Shown here one piece after another: positions 8,726-17,876 of a DNA stretch of 64,000 nucleotides. Source of the stretch: Rhizobium ecuadorense (GTDB lineage: Bacteria > Pseudomonadota > Alphaproteobacteria > Rhizobiales > Rhizobiaceae); the NCBI RefSeq assembly GCF_001187535.1, contig NZ_LFIO01000270.1, positions 1-64,000 on the forward strand, written 5' to 3'. Made by a program: the position numbers and the translations under genes. Under the pieces are notes generated by a model. It saw only the letters and a program-made list of their open reading frames with translations. It was not told where the DNA came from and searched no databases. How positions within the stretch are numbered: position 1 is the first letter of the stretch; every line of letters starts with the position of its first letter.

Positions 8726-9915
8726 CAGGCGTTCCACTTCGCGGGCAGATCGGAGATGCCGCGGAACCGCCATCCCTTGCCCTTCATCTCGCGCGTGGGG
8801 TCGAGCCGGAGTTCAGGCAATTGCCGGAATACCTCCGCGAGCGCAATCTCGCCCATTGCCCTCGAAAGGAAGTGGCCGGAACAGAAGTGCGGGCGGAAGC
8901 CGAACGACAGGTGCTGCTTCTTCTTGCGGAACATGTCGAATGTATCGGCATTTTCGAAGCGGGATTCGTCGCGGTTGGCGGAGCCCATGACGATCGCCAC
9001 AGAGGCTCCTTGCGGAATGACAGTTCCCGCTATCTCGAAATCCTCCCGGGCGACGCGCGGCGTCACACCGATCGGCGCGATCCAGCGGAGGCCCTCGTCG
9101 AAGGCGCGCATGGCATTTTCCTGCGGCTGCTCTGCCATGAGCTTTGCCTGGTCGGCATTTGTAAGAAGACCCGCGCAGGCGTTCGCTGCCGCGTGGCCTG
9201 GCTCCTGCAGGCCACCAAGGATGATGACTCGCATCGTCGGCGAAATTTCTTCCCAGCTGCGGACCTCGCCCTTTTGCATTCCGCCATACATGACGTGGCT
9301 CAGAAGCGAGTTGTTGGGCTTGGAAAGGCAGGTCTGATAAAGATCGCCCATCTGCCTGTCGATGTCGGCAAGCGCATCATCGAGCCGCTTCCAGACTGCC
9401 GCGTCGTTGCTGACATTCTGCAGGCCGAGCGCCATCGCGTGGAACCACTCGACGAGCGTCTCATTGGGGGTTTCCGTCAGGCCGATAACGTCGCCGATAC
9501 AACGCACCGAGATCGGCTCGAAGAGTTCGGTCGTAAGGTTCGCTTCTCCCTTCTTCTTGACGGAGTCGATATAGCGCTGCACGACCGGGCGCGTCAGACC
9601 CTCGACAAACGAGCGTACGCGCTCCTGCGTAAGGTTCTGATCAATGCCCTCACGAAGGCATTGGTGGTCCTCGCCGGACATGGTCAGGACGTTTGGCATG
9701 CCCATCACACGGGCCTCGGGGCGGTCGGCCGATCCGGATGGTCCGAAGATCTTGTCGTTGCCCCCGATGGTCCGGCAATCATCGAACCGGGTGATGAAAT
9801 ATTCCTTCGTTCCTTCGAAGAAAGCCACGGGCTGCTCTGAGCGCAAGCGCGCGTAAACGGGATACGGATCCCGGTAGAGGTTTTCGCCCGTCAGTTCGGT
9901 GTGTGATCCCGTCAT
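8725..9915 (-). CDS. Cytochrome P450
   Basis: Soluble bacterial class I P450 of 396 residues, first gene of the operon. ExxR is E274-GL-R277; the heme loop FGFRPHFCSG carries the thiolate C345. The I-helix reads GGLQEP (234-239): the usual acid-threonine pair is E238-P239, so the oxygen-activating Thr appears to be Pro. The heme loop also has R where many P450s have G. The operon encodes the ferredoxin and reductase needed for turnover. The context (LigJ/LigK-like enzymes, divergent ABC uptake) suggests hydroxylation or O-dealkylation of an aromatic acid, but the substrate is unknown. ATG 9915 follows GGGAGG. Confidence 0.93.
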   Translation of the reverse strand: MTGSHTELTGENLYRDPYPVYARLRSEQPVAFFEGTKEYFITRFDDCRTIGGNDKIFGPSGSADRPEARVMGMPNVLTMSGEDHQCLREGIDQNLTQERVRSFVEGLTRPVVQRYIDSVKKKGEANLTTELFEPISVRCIGDVIGLTETPNETLVEWFHAMALGLQNVSNDAAVWKRLDDALADIDRQMGDLYQTCLSKPNNSLLSHVMYGGMQKGEVRSWEEISPTMRVIILGGLQEPGHAAANACAGLLTNADQAKLMAEQPQENAMRAFDEGLRWIAPIGVTPRVAREDFEIAGTVIPQGASVAIVMGSANRDESRFENADTFDMFRKKKQHLSFGFRPHFCSGHFLSRAMGEIALAEVFRQLPELRLDPTREMKGKGWRFRGISDLPAKWNA

Positions 9916-10028
9916 CGATTTCCTCCCAGAACTCCCGCTTGGGGAGTTGTCGCCAATCTAGCCGCCGGTCTCCAGCCGGGGCACGCATCTCTGGACGTTT
10001 CGGGGAAGCAATCGAATGAGATTGAGAC

Positions 10029-10066
10029 TTGACATACCGAAACGTCTTCAGATACGAATTGGTATC
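10029..10066 (+). promoter_or_regulatory. Putative promoter with overlapping palindromic operator
   Basis: Between the divergent P450 and ABC operons there is a perfect TTGACA (10029-10034) and, 16 bases on, a weak -10-like GATACG. Over and after it lie two overlapping palindromes: GATAC-N6-GTATC (10051-10066) and TTGG-TAT-CCAA (10060-10070). TTGGTATACCAA-like sites are typical GntR-family operators, so a GntR repressor encoded outside the window is plausible. The spacing would let one bound protein block the ABC promoter and perhaps also the divergent P450 promoter. Confidence 0.45.
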
Positions 10067-10138
10067 CAAAGCGGGATTGGCTGTCAACAACAGAAATTGA
10101 CGGACAGAGGAGAAGCCGCTTCAGGAGGGAGGAATAAA

Positions 10139-10930
10139 GTGAACGACAGCAGCATCGAAGAGGTGCGCCCGGTGCTCGAGGCGCGGGGTGTTTCCGTGCA
10201 GTTTGGCGGTGTAAGAGCGCTGACAGACGTGTCGCTTTACGTCAGGCGAGGTGAAATCTGTGGCCTCATCGGGCCGAACGGCGCCGGAAAATCAACCTTT
10301 CTCAACGCGGCGACCCGTCTCGTGAATTACGCAAGCGGATCGATCATGCTCGACGGCCAGCCGCTCGAAGGCGTGGAAACGCGCGACATGATTGGAATGG
10401 GCGTCGCGCGGACGTTTCAGAATCTGGGCATTTATGCATCGATGACGGTTCTCGAGAACGTCATGCTGGGTGCCCATCACCGGCTTGGCGGAAGATTCGG
10501 AAAAGCGATCTTCGCCCCATTCCAGGCGAAAGTCTTAGAGCGGTCCACGCGCGAAAAAGCGATGGCGGTGCTCGAGGAGGTCGGCATGGCGGATCTGGTC
10601 TCCCGCGCGGCCGGCTCGCTCCCCTATCCCTTGCAGAAACGGATGGAAATCGCCCGGGCGCTCGCCGCGGAGCCGAAGATCCTCCTGCTCGACGAACCTG
10701 CCGGCGGGCTGACCCACGGCGAGGTCCACGAATTCGGCGCGCTCGTCGACGGGATAAGGCGCAGACACAATCTCTCCATCCTCCTTATCGAGCATCACAT
10801 GGGTTTGGTGATGAGCCTTTGCGACCGGATCGTCGTCTTTCACCTGGGCCGCAACCTGGCCGAGGGAACTCCTGCCGAAATCAAGTCAAACGATGCGGTG
10901 ATCGCCGCTTACCTCGGGAAAGCGGCATGA
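10139..10930 (+). CDS. Branched-chain-type ABC transporter ATPase (LivG-like)
   Basis: 263 residues. The start is GTG 10139, three bases after GGAGGAA; upstream codons in frame are not homologous. Walker A GPNGAGKST (45-53), Walker B ILLLDEPAGGL and the switch histidine in LLIEHHM are present. The signature motif is degenerate (LPYPLQKRMEIARAL instead of LSYGQ). LivG members carry the long insert seen here between Walker A and the signature. First gene of a five-gene HAAT-type transporter operon, which overlaps the next gene by ATGA. Substrate inferred: an aromatic or organic acid, because the operon is divergent from the P450 cluster. Confidence 0.92.
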   Translation: MNDSSIEEVRPVLEARGVSVQFGGVRALTDVSLYVRRGEICGLIGPNGAGKSTFLNAATRLVNYASGSIMLDGQPLEGVETRDMIGMGVARTFQNLGIYASMTVLENVMLGAHHRLGGRFGKAIFAPFQAKVLERSTREKAMAVLEEVGMADLVSRAAGSLPYPLQKRMEIARALAAEPKILLLDEPAGGLTHGEVHEFGALVDGIRRRHNLSILLIEHHMGLVMSLCDRIVVFHLGRNLAEGTPAEIKSNDAVIAAYLGKAA

Positions 10931-11640
10931 CCCTTTTGGATATCAAAGAACTGTCCGTTTTCTACGGCAAGACGCAGGCACTGTTCGACTGTTCGTTCTC
11001 AGTTGATGAAGGCGAGTTCGTCGCCCTGCTCGGCGCAAACGGCGCCGGCAAGACGACGCTGCTGCGCGCAATCTCGGGCCTCCTGTCCTTCAAGGGTTCG
11101 GTTTCCTATGCCGGCAAAGCGCTCGACAAGATCTCTGCCCAGACGCGCCTTGCCCTTGGTGTTGCGCACATCCCGCAAGGTCGCGGCACATTCACAGAGT
11201 TTACGGTGGAAGAAAATTTGTCGCTCGGCGCCACGATCGTGGCCAGCCGCTCCCAAGTGAGACAAGACAAGGAACGCTGGTACGAAACGTTTCCGAGATT
11301 GCGGGAACGGCGCAACCAACTCGCCGGAAACTTGAGCGGCGGCGAACAGCAGATGCTCGCCGTGGCTCGCGCGCTGATGTCCAGGCCGAAGCTGCTCATG
11401 TGCGATGAACCATCTCTCGGACTGGCGCCGTCGATCACGCAGGAAATCCTGGCGATCTTCAAGTCCCTGAACAAAGAGGCCGGCATGACTTTGCTCGTGG
11501 TCGAACAGAACGTCGACATCACCCTTCAATACGCCGACAAGGCCTTTGTCATCGAAGCTGGCCAGATCGTCGCGAGCGGCGCGGCAAGCGAGCTGATCGG
11601 CAACGAAGACATCAAGAAATCATATCTGGGAGTCGCCTGA
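10927..11640 (+). CDS. Branched-chain-type ABC transporter ATPase (LivF-like)
   Basis: 237 residues, partner ATPase to the LivG-like protein. Walker A GANGAGKTT (36-44), signature LSGGEQQMLAVARAL, Walker B LLMCDEPSLGLAP and the terminal LVVEQNVDITL are typical of LivF. The first codon overlaps the preceding stop (ATGA), and its own stop shares a base with the next ATG (TGATG), so the three genes are translationally coupled. Confidence 0.94.
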   Translation: MTLLDIKELSVFYGKTQALFDCSFSVDEGEFVALLGANGAGKTTLLRAISGLLSFKGSVSYAGKALDKISAQTRLALGVAHIPQGRGTFTEFTVEENLSLGATIVASRSQVRQDKERWYETFPRLRERRNQLAGNLSGGEQQMLAVARALMSRPKLLMCDEPSLGLAPSITQEILAIFKSLNKEAGMTLLVVEQNVDITLQYADKAFVIEAGQIVASGAASELIGNEDIKKSYLGVA

Positions 11641-12521
11641 TGAGTTTTTTCTTCCAGCTCGTCGTCAGCGGCTTGACCACGGGCGCCATCTACGCGGCGC
11701 TGGCGCTGGCGCTCGTCCTGATTTTCAGGGCGACGAATGTCGTCAATTTCGGCCAAGGCGAAATGGCGACATTCTCGGCCTATGGCGCCTGGCAACTGAT
11801 GCAGTGGGGCGTGCCGCTCTGGCTCGCCGTCCTCGCGAGCCTCGTAGCGGCATTCGCCATCGGGATCGTGACATTCCGCCTGATCATCCGACCGATGATG
11901 GACGCTCCCGTGGAAGCGACCGTCGTCATCACGCTAGGCATCCTCGTGCTATTCCAGGCCGCCTGCATGTGGATTTGGGGGGCGGAACAGCTCTCCTTCT
12001 CAAGCCTTTTTCCGGGTGGCGGTTTTAGTATCGGCGACATCCGCGTGCTCGCCTCTGCCGTCGGGACACTGGCAATCCTCCTGGCGATTGCCTTGGCGAT
12101 GGGTTTTGTCTTCCGCTTCACCAAGCTCGGCCTGTCGATGCGCGCAGCTGCCTTCGATCGTACACGCAGCGTTCTCGTTGGTGTCGATGTCGAACGAATG
12201 CTGATGCTCGGCTGGGGCTTCGCTGCCGTCATCGGGGCACTCGCCGCGATCCTGATTGCGCCCCGCCTGTTCCTTAGCCCGACGATGATGACACCGATCC
12301 TGTTCTATGCCCTGGCGGCTGCAACGCTCGGTGGCTGGGATAGTCCGCTTGGCGCCATTGTCGGCGGTCTCGCGGTCGGTGTCGCCGAAAGCCTGGGGGC
12401 AAGCTACCTCCCGTTCATCGGAGCCGACATGCGTATCGCGGTCCCGATCGCGCTGACATTGACCATCCTGCTCGTGAAGCCCGTCGGCCTGTTCGGCTCC
12501 TACAAGGTTACAAAGCTATGA
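11640..12521 (+). CDS. Branched-chain-type ABC transporter permease (LivH-like)
   Basis: 293-residue inner-membrane permease with about eight hydrophobic segments. LivH-type features are the opening segment LTTGAIYAALALALVLIFRATNVVNFGQGE and the cytoplasmic coupling region AAFDRTRSVLVGVDVERML, which precedes the ATPase-contacting helices. It pairs with the LivM-like permease encoded next, overlapped by four bases. Confidence 0.93.
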   Translation: MSFFFQLVVSGLTTGAIYAALALALVLIFRATNVVNFGQGEMATFSAYGAWQLMQWGVPLWLAVLASLVAAFAIGIVTFRLIIRPMMDAPVEATVVITLGILVLFQAACMWIWGAEQLSFSSLFPGGGFSIGDIRVLASAVGTLAILLAIALAMGFVFRFTKLGLSMRAAAFDRTRSVLVGVDVERMLMLGWGFAAVIGALAAILIAPRLFLSPTMMTPILFYALAAATLGGWDSPLGAIVGGLAVGVAESLGASYLPFIGADMRIAVPIALTLTILLVKPVGLFGSYKVTKL

Positions 12522-13477
12522 GAGATCTTTCCCTCTCAACCACCATCAAACTTGGGGTCTTCGCGATTGTCGCGGTATCGATCCCGGTCTTCGCCCCGGC
12601 CTATGCACTCCAGCAAGTGGCCATAGCGATCGCCTATGCCATTGCGATTCTCGGTCTGAATCTGCTGATGGGATATGCCGGGCAGATTTGCCTTGCCCAA
12701 GGGACGCTGTTCGGTGTTGGCGCCTATGTCACCGCGATCCTGAACGCGACCTACGGCATTTCGCCCTTGGCCACACTTCCGGTCGCGGCTGCGGTCGCCG
12801 CCGCAGTCGGCCTGGTGATCGGCCTTCCGGCGCTCAGGCTTCAAGGTCTGCAGTTGGCCATCGTCACTTTCGGTATCGCGGCGGCATTCCCGCAGTTGCT
12901 CCTGAAGATGGGAAGCGTGACCGGTGGCGTATCCGGGCTTCCCGTCGACGCTCCCGAAACGCCTGGCTTCATGGCGGATGTTCCGGAGCTTTGGCTTTAC
13001 CTGATCTCGCTCACCTGTGCCGGCGTCGGTGCATTGTTCGTCTCCCGAATGCTGGTCGGCGACGCCGGTCGCGCTCTGAGGGCACAGCGCGACAACCCTC
13101 AGATTGCCCAGGCACTCGGTGTGAACCTGACGCGTGCTCGACTGTGGGCATTCGCGGTCAGCTCGGCGCTCGCGGGACTGGGCGGTGGAGCATTTGCCAT
13201 CGTTAGCGGCTTCATCAGCCCGGAATCCTTCCTGGCAATCCTGTCCATCAACATCGTGATCGGAAGCATCGTCGGAGGCGTGACCAGCATCGTCGGCGCC
13301 TTCGTCGGCGGCCTGTTCATGGTGTTTGTGCCGAGCTGGGCATCTGACATCAACCTGAGCCTCGGCAACTTGATTTACGGCCTCGCACTGATCCTCATCA
13401 TGATGGTCGCGCGCAATGGGGTCACTGGCTTCATCGAAAAATGGCTTTCGATGATGTTTCGGAGGTCGGCTGGCTGA
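12518..13477 (+). CDS. Branched-chain-type ABC transporter permease (LivM-like)
   Basis: 319-residue membrane permease with the LivM hallmark ILGLNLLMGYAGQICLAQG near residues 44-62 and the coupling segment ALRAQRDNPQIAQALGVNLTRARLWAFA. Its ATG overlaps the livH-like stop (ATGA). The binding protein follows after 31 bases. Confidence 0.93.
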   Translation: MRDLSLSTTIKLGVFAIVAVSIPVFAPAYALQQVAIAIAYAIAILGLNLLMGYAGQICLAQGTLFGVGAYVTAILNATYGISPLATLPVAAAVAAAVGLVIGLPALRLQGLQLAIVTFGIAAAFPQLLLKMGSVTGGVSGLPVDAPETPGFMADVPELWLYLISLTCAGVGALFVSRMLVGDAGRALRAQRDNPQIAQALGVNLTRARLWAFAVSSALAGLGGGAFAIVSGFISPESFLAILSINIVIGSIVGGVTSIVGAFVGGLFMVFVPSWASDINLSLGNLIYGLALILIMMVARNGVTGFIEKWLSMMFRRSAG

Positions 13478-13508
13478 GATGCCCGCCATCAAACTGGGAG
13501 GAACTAAA

Positions 13509-14741
13509 ATGAGACTGATCTCTATAATGAAGGGATGCACGATGCAGCTGGCCGCGGCCGCGCTGCTCGCCGCCTCCCACGCCAGCGCCGCGGAACCGTC
13601 GCCGGGCATCACCGACAATACGATTAAGATCGGTGTGACGGGACCTTTGACCGGTCCGGTCGCTGTCGTTGGCGGCGTCGCAGAGGGCATCAGGGCACGT
13701 ATCGAGCAGGCCAACGCCGAAGGTGGCGTCAAGATGGGCGACGGCAAGACCCGTAAGATCGAACTCGTTATCGAGGACGACGGTCTTGACCCGCAACGCA
13801 CCCTGGCGAATGTCCGGAAAATGGTCGAGAAGGACGAAATCTTCGCGTTGGTTGGCACCGCCGCCACGCCGAACAACCTCGCGATCGGACGCTACATCAC
13901 CCAGAAGAAGGTTCCGAACGTCTTCATGTATTCCGGGGTTATCTCCCTGAATGCACCAAAGTGGGAAGTCGGCTTCGTTCCGTCCTTCTCAACCGAAGCC
14001 GATGCCTTCGCAGCATATCTCAACTCGACCAAGCCTGAGGCCAAGGTAGCCTTTCTATATCTGAACACGGAAACCGGCCAAACCTTCATGAAGGCGTTCG
14101 ACCGCGCCATCGAGGGCTCCTCGATCAAAGTGATCGAACGCCAGCCCGTGACATCCCAGGACCCCACGGTCGAGACGCAGCTAAACACGCTGAAGGCATC
14201 CGGCGCCGACACCCTGGTCATCATTGCCGCTCCGCGGCAGGGTGGCGAGGCGATCCGCTTCCAATCCGAAAGCGGCTGGAAACCGTTGACCTTGGTCACA
14301 AACTTGTCGTCGGCTTACCCTGTCCTTCAGTCCGTCGGCCTGGAAAATGCCAAGGGCATCATCACCTCGGACTTTCTAAAGCCGATCATCAGCGACCAGA
14401 AGTCGGGTGACGAAGGCGTCGACCGCTATCTCGATGCTATCAAGGCGGCGAAAGTCAACTTTGTCTTCGCCAATACTATCGGCCAGACCGGATACGCCAT
14501 CGGCGACGCCCTCGTTCAGTCTCTTGAAAAGCTCAAGGAGCCGACCCGCGAGGACCTGATGAAGGTCGTCCATAACATGGACGGCTGGAAGAACCCCCTG
14601 CTCCCCGACGACATCAAGATAACGACCAAGGGGGACACCGACATCTACCCTGTCGAAGCGCTCCAGCTCTATCAGTTTGATGGTCAGGCGTACGTTCCTA
14701 TTGGTGGTGTTCTGGACTTTGAAGGAGCGACACACGAGTAG
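13509..14741 (+). CDS. ABC transporter substrate-binding protein (LivK-type)
   Basis: 410 residues. ATG 13509 follows GGGAGG, and the next ~28 residues form a Sec signal ending ASHASA-AEP. The mature part starts ITDNTIKIGVTGPLTGP, the normal opening of type I periplasmic binding proteins (Peripla_BP_6), and continues with the long-range fold expected of HAAT receptors. Last gene of the operon, which is unusual because the receptor is often first. Members of this subfamily bind aromatic acids as well as amino acids; the divergent P450 operon favours an aromatic ligand, by inference only. Confidence 0.92.
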   Translation: MRLISIMKGCTMQLAAAALLAASHASAAEPSPGITDNTIKIGVTGPLTGPVAVVGGVAEGIRARIEQANAEGGVKMGDGKTRKIELVIEDDGLDPQRTLANVRKMVEKDEIFALVGTAATPNNLAIGRYITQKKVPNVFMYSGVISLNAPKWEVGFVPSFSTEADAFAAYLNSTKPEAKVAFLYLNTETGQTFMKAFDRAIEGSSIKVIERQPVTSQDPTVETQLNTLKASGADTLVIIAAPRQGGEAIRFQSESGWKPLTLVTNLSSAYPVLQSVGLENAKGIITSDFLKPIISDQKSGDEGVDRYLDAIKAAKVNFVFANTIGQTGYAIGDALVQSLEKLKEPTREDLMKVVHNMDGWKNPLLPDDIKITTKGDTDIYPVEALQLYQFDGQAYVPIGGVLDFEGATHE

Positions 14742-14756
14742 CCTGCGATCTTCGCC

Positions 14757-14785
14757 AAGGGTGCTGTTTAACCTCGGCGCCCTTT
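14757..14785 (+). terminator. Possible terminator of the ABC operon
   Basis: An 8-bp stem AAGGGTGC / GCGCCCTT (one G-T pair) with a 12-base loop ends in TTT only 16 bases after the binding-protein stop. The T-run is short, so strength is doubtful. Confidence 0.4.
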
Positions 14786-14945
14786 CCCTCTGAGTTGCTG
14801 AAGCTTCTCCATTGTGGTCGCCGTTGGTCCTAGTAGAAGCTCGACTGGCGTATCCGCAAATTGCCTCGCCTTGATGGGACGAAAAACTGAGACCTCGTCA
14901 ATTCTCCATCGGATGCAGTTGAAAGGATTGAACTAACGGCTGGTC

Positions 14946-15569
14946 TTAATCCGCTAAAATAGCCGCCATCCTGACTAAATCAGCAACCGACGATGCGCGC
15001 ATTTTGCGCATCATGTGACCGCGGTGAAGCTTTACGGTGGCTTCCGCCAGTTGGACCTCAGCCGCAATCTGCTTGTTCAGTTTGCCGGCGACAACAAGGG
15101 CCATGATCTGCCGCTCACGCGCGGTGAGTTTGGAATATCTTTGGCGCAATGCAGCCGTTTGATCGGCCTCTTCGCGTCGAGCATTATCACTCGCTAAGGC
15201 ACGGTTGACCGCTTCGAGCAAATCCTGCTCCCGCACCGGCTTGGTAAGAACATCGATCGCACCTGCTTTCATCGCGCGGACAGCCATCGCGACGTCGACA
15301 TGGGCGCTGATCAGCACCACCGACCTTGGATGCCTGCTTTTCGCCAGCGCCTCCTGAAATTCCAGGCCGCTCTGGCCCGGCAGACGGATATCGAGAACAA
15401 TACAACCTGCCTGATGCGGATCATCCCCAGCAAGGAACTCCGACACCGAGCCATGCGTTGCGGTGGCCAGACCAACGGATTCGAACAATCCCTTCAAAGC
15501 TTCGCGGACGCTTTCGTCGTCATCGATGATGATGACGGTCGGCGGGCCTCTTTTTCGATCATCGGTCAT
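14946..15569 (-). CDS. FixJ/NodW-type response regulator
   Basis: 207 residues. The receiver domain has acidic pocket D16-D18, phospho-acceptor D60 (CIVLDIRLPG) and K110 (DVLTKPV). The C-terminal LuxR/GerE helix-turn-helix covers about 141-185 (LTARERQIMALVVAGKLNKQIA...). The start ATG 15569 lies 11 bases inside the kinase gene, so it is coupled to it; the longer frame to 15785 is a kinase shadow. Family members are transcription activators that dimerise on phosphorylation. Targets are unknown; the divergent hydrolase genes at 17.9 kb are the nearest candidates. Confidence 0.93.
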   Translation of the reverse strand: MTDDRKRGPPTVIIIDDDESVREALKGLFESVGLATATHGSVSEFLAGDDPHQAGCIVLDIRLPGQSGLEFQEALAKSRHPRSVVLISAHVDVAMAVRAMKAGAIDVLTKPVREQDLLEAVNRALASDNARREEADQTAALRQRYSKLTARERQIMALVVAGKLNKQIAAEVQLAEATVKLHRGHMMRKMRASSVADLVRMAAILAD

Positions 15570-17469
15570 CTGCGGCTGTAACCTCCGCAATCGGCAGCGT
15601 AAAAGTGAACACTGCACCAACCTGACTGTCTGCCGCCGAAGCCCAGATCCGGCCGCCATGGGCTTCGACAATGGAACGGCATATTGAAAGCCCCATCCCG
15701 ATGCCATCTTCCTTCGTGCTGTAGAATGTTTCGAAAACCCGATCCAACGCGTCGGAAGAAATGCCGCGCCCCGTATCCGAGACACTGACTTTCACGAATT
15801 GGTGCTCGTCCTCGGCGCATCTGATGGCGATACGCCGGTCTCCTGAAGACGCGGCCATCGCTTCGGCGCTGTTCATGACCAGATTCAGCACGACTTGCTG
15901 CAACTGGGTTCGGTCCGCAATGACCTCAAGAGACCGTTGCGGAAGATCGAGATCGAGTTCGATATCTCGGTGACGAAGTTCCCCTCTCAAAAGATCCAGC
16001 ACGTGATGCAAAGCGCCCTTCAAATCCGTTTGCTCCATCCGGGCCGGTGACTTCTGAGCCATTGCCCGGATGCTCGCGATGATGTCGCCGGCGCGATGAC
16101 CATCCTTGACGATCCTCTCGGCCGCGAGCCGGGCCTGGTCGATATCGGTGTGTCCCGGCTGCAGCCAGCGCAGGCACGTGCCGGCATTGGTGACGATTGC
16201 CATGAGTGGCTGGTTGACCTCATGGGCGATCGAAACGGCAAGCTCACCCGTGGCTGTCATCCGCGTCACATGCGCCAGGTTGCTCTGGCTTTGTCTCAAG
16301 GACTCTTCCGCCCGCTTGCGATCCTCGATATCGACGACGACGCCGTACCACCGCACGACATTCCCATCCTTGTCCAGAAGCGGGCTTTGCCGGAGGTTGA
16401 ACCATCGATATTCGCCATCCGCTCGTCTGATGCGCGCGTCCACCGGGCGACTTTTTTTCGTGACGACGATATCGTCCCAGGCGGCCCGCATCGGCTCGAC
16501 ATCATCGGGGTGAAACATGCGATAAAAGCCGAACCCGACGATTTCCTCGACGGGCAAGCCGACATAATCGATCAGGTTTCGATTAAAGTATTCTAGCCGT
16601 CCATCTGGAGTGCAGGACCAGGCCATCGCCGGTATTGTGTTGATGATGAGACTGAGCTTGTGTTCGCTCTCCCTGAGCGCGGTTTCGCTTTCTCTCAGCG
16701 CATTCTCTGCAGCTTGCAGATCTTCGATATCGATATTGCAGCCGAACCAACGCACGACGCCGTTGGCATCGATCAGCTTGCGGCCCGAGAAATAGAACCA
16801 GCGGTAGTTGCCGTCCGCTCCGCGAATACGACCCTTCAGAACGGTATGGTCGGAATGTTCGAGATCTCGCTTCCAGATGGCGACCATGCCTGGAATATCA
16901 TCCGGGTGGTAAAGGTCGAGGAAGCCCCATTCGAGGATCTGGTCGGCGGGACGGCCTGCATAATCCAACCAGCTTTGATTGACGAAATCGGCGCTGCCAT
17001 CCGGTCGCGCCGACCATACGAGTACAGGCAACGAATTGATGATGAGGCTTAGATTCTCTTCGCTGGCGGCAAGCGCCGTTTTCGTCTCTTTCAGCGCATT
17101 TTCGGCCTGCTTGCGGTCTTCGATATCAAGCACCACGCCATACCATCTGGCGACATTTCCGTCGGGATCGAACCGAGGCTTTTGACGAAGCGTGCACCAG
17201 CGATAGTGGCCGTCCGCGCGCCTGAGCCTTCCCTCGACCTCCCTCGCATTTTTGGAAGCCATGATTTCATGCCATTCGGAAGCGAGACGCGACGTATCGT
17301 CGGGATGGAATATTCCATAGAATCTCTCTCCGGAGATTTGCTCGAGCGGCGCCCCGATAAAGTCGAGAAAGTGCTGGTTGGCGAAATCCAGCATGCCATC
17401 CGATGTCGCCGACCACACCATGGCGGGGATCAGATCGATGATGGGATCGGTTTCCGGCTCTCTATCCAC
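15559..17469 (-). CDS. Triple-PAS sensor histidine kinase
   Basis: 636 residues, no membrane segment, hence a cytoplasmic sensor. Three PAS-PAC units occur in tandem (about 5-120, 130-250 and 270-390), each closing with a PAC-like RWYGVVLDIEDRK-type motif. The HisKA dimerisation box has phospho-acceptor H416 in SIAHEVNQPL; the ATPase domain has the N-box NLVMNSAEAM and G-boxes DTGRGIS and GIGMGLSICRSIVEAHGG. The GTG start at 17469 follows GGAGAG. The architecture resembles rhizobial FixL/NodV-like kinases of the group that partners FixJ-type regulators. No heme-binding FixL signature could be confirmed, so the stimulus is open. Confidence 0.93.
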   Translation of the reverse strand: MDREPETDPIIDLIPAMVWSATSDGMLDFANQHFLDFIGAPLEQISGERFYGIFHPDDTSRLASEWHEIMASKNAREVEGRLRRADGHYRWCTLRQKPRFDPDGNVARWYGVVLDIEDRKQAENALKETKTALAASEENLSLIINSLPVLVWSARPDGSADFVNQSWLDYAGRPADQILEWGFLDLYHPDDIPGMVAIWKRDLEHSDHTVLKGRIRGADGNYRWFYFSGRKLIDANGVVRWFGCNIDIEDLQAAENALRESETALRESEHKLSLIINTIPAMAWSCTPDGRLEYFNRNLIDYVGLPVEEIVGFGFYRMFHPDDVEPMRAAWDDIVVTKKSRPVDARIRRADGEYRWFNLRQSPLLDKDGNVVRWYGVVVDIEDRKRAEESLRQSQSNLAHVTRMTATGELAVSIAHEVNQPLMAIVTNAGTCLRWLQPGHTDIDQARLAAERIVKDGHRAGDIIASIRAMAQKSPARMEQTDLKGALHHVLDLLRGELRHRDIELDLDLPQRSLEVIADRTQLQQVVLNLVMNSAEAMAASSGDRRIAIRCAEDEHQFVKVSVSDTGRGISSDALDRVFETFYSTKEDGIGMGLSICRSIVEAHGGRIWASAADSQVGAVFTFTLPIAEVTAADDR

Positions 17470-17876
17470 AACACTCTCCGTGCAGAGTTTGAGACGGCGC
17501 CCACAGGCCGAGCCTCATTATCGTCCGCGGAAAATAGTTACGGGATTTCTGTGGGTTGCGTAAGCACAAATCGATATACCAACGTCTACGTCGGCAATGC
17601 CATCGTCTAGGCGCGCGGGACCTAGATCGCAATTGAGGGAGAGCGCGAACCCGCTTACTCCTAACCATCGAAGTCCCTGATGAAACGCGACGTCGGCTCT
17701 TCCAACGTCGCGTCCAAACTGGGCATTTACGCGCAGCGAAATTGCATTTGCCGCAACCCCGGCCTGGGTGACGGGCCGGACACCGCCTATCGCGTCAACT
17801 GATGTGCGGCCTGATTGGCCGGATCAGCCGCCACTCGGCGCCAAATCTTATTCATCTCGATCATTGGGAGACCATC
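17470..17876. other. Divergent intergenic region (kinase / hydrolase)
   Basis: 407 bases between the divergently transcribed kinase and the secreted hydrolase. No credible gene: the minus-strand frame 17462-17668 is arginine-rich and lacks a start site. It must hold both promoters. I could not fix a -35/-10 pair or a clear inverted repeat. Confidence 0.5.

Noticed and set aside
8531..9840. Long plus-strand open frames opposite the P450 gene (268 and 339 codons)
   Set aside because: They lie antisense to a gene with clear heme, ExxR and I-helix motifs. Composition follows the complementary strand of high-GC coding DNA and no domain is seen.
12536..13876. 446-codon minus-strand frame across the livM- and livK-like genes
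   Set aside because: It is the complement of two well-supported genes; the sequence is low in hydrophobic residues and full of D/H/R runs typical of a GC-rich shadow.
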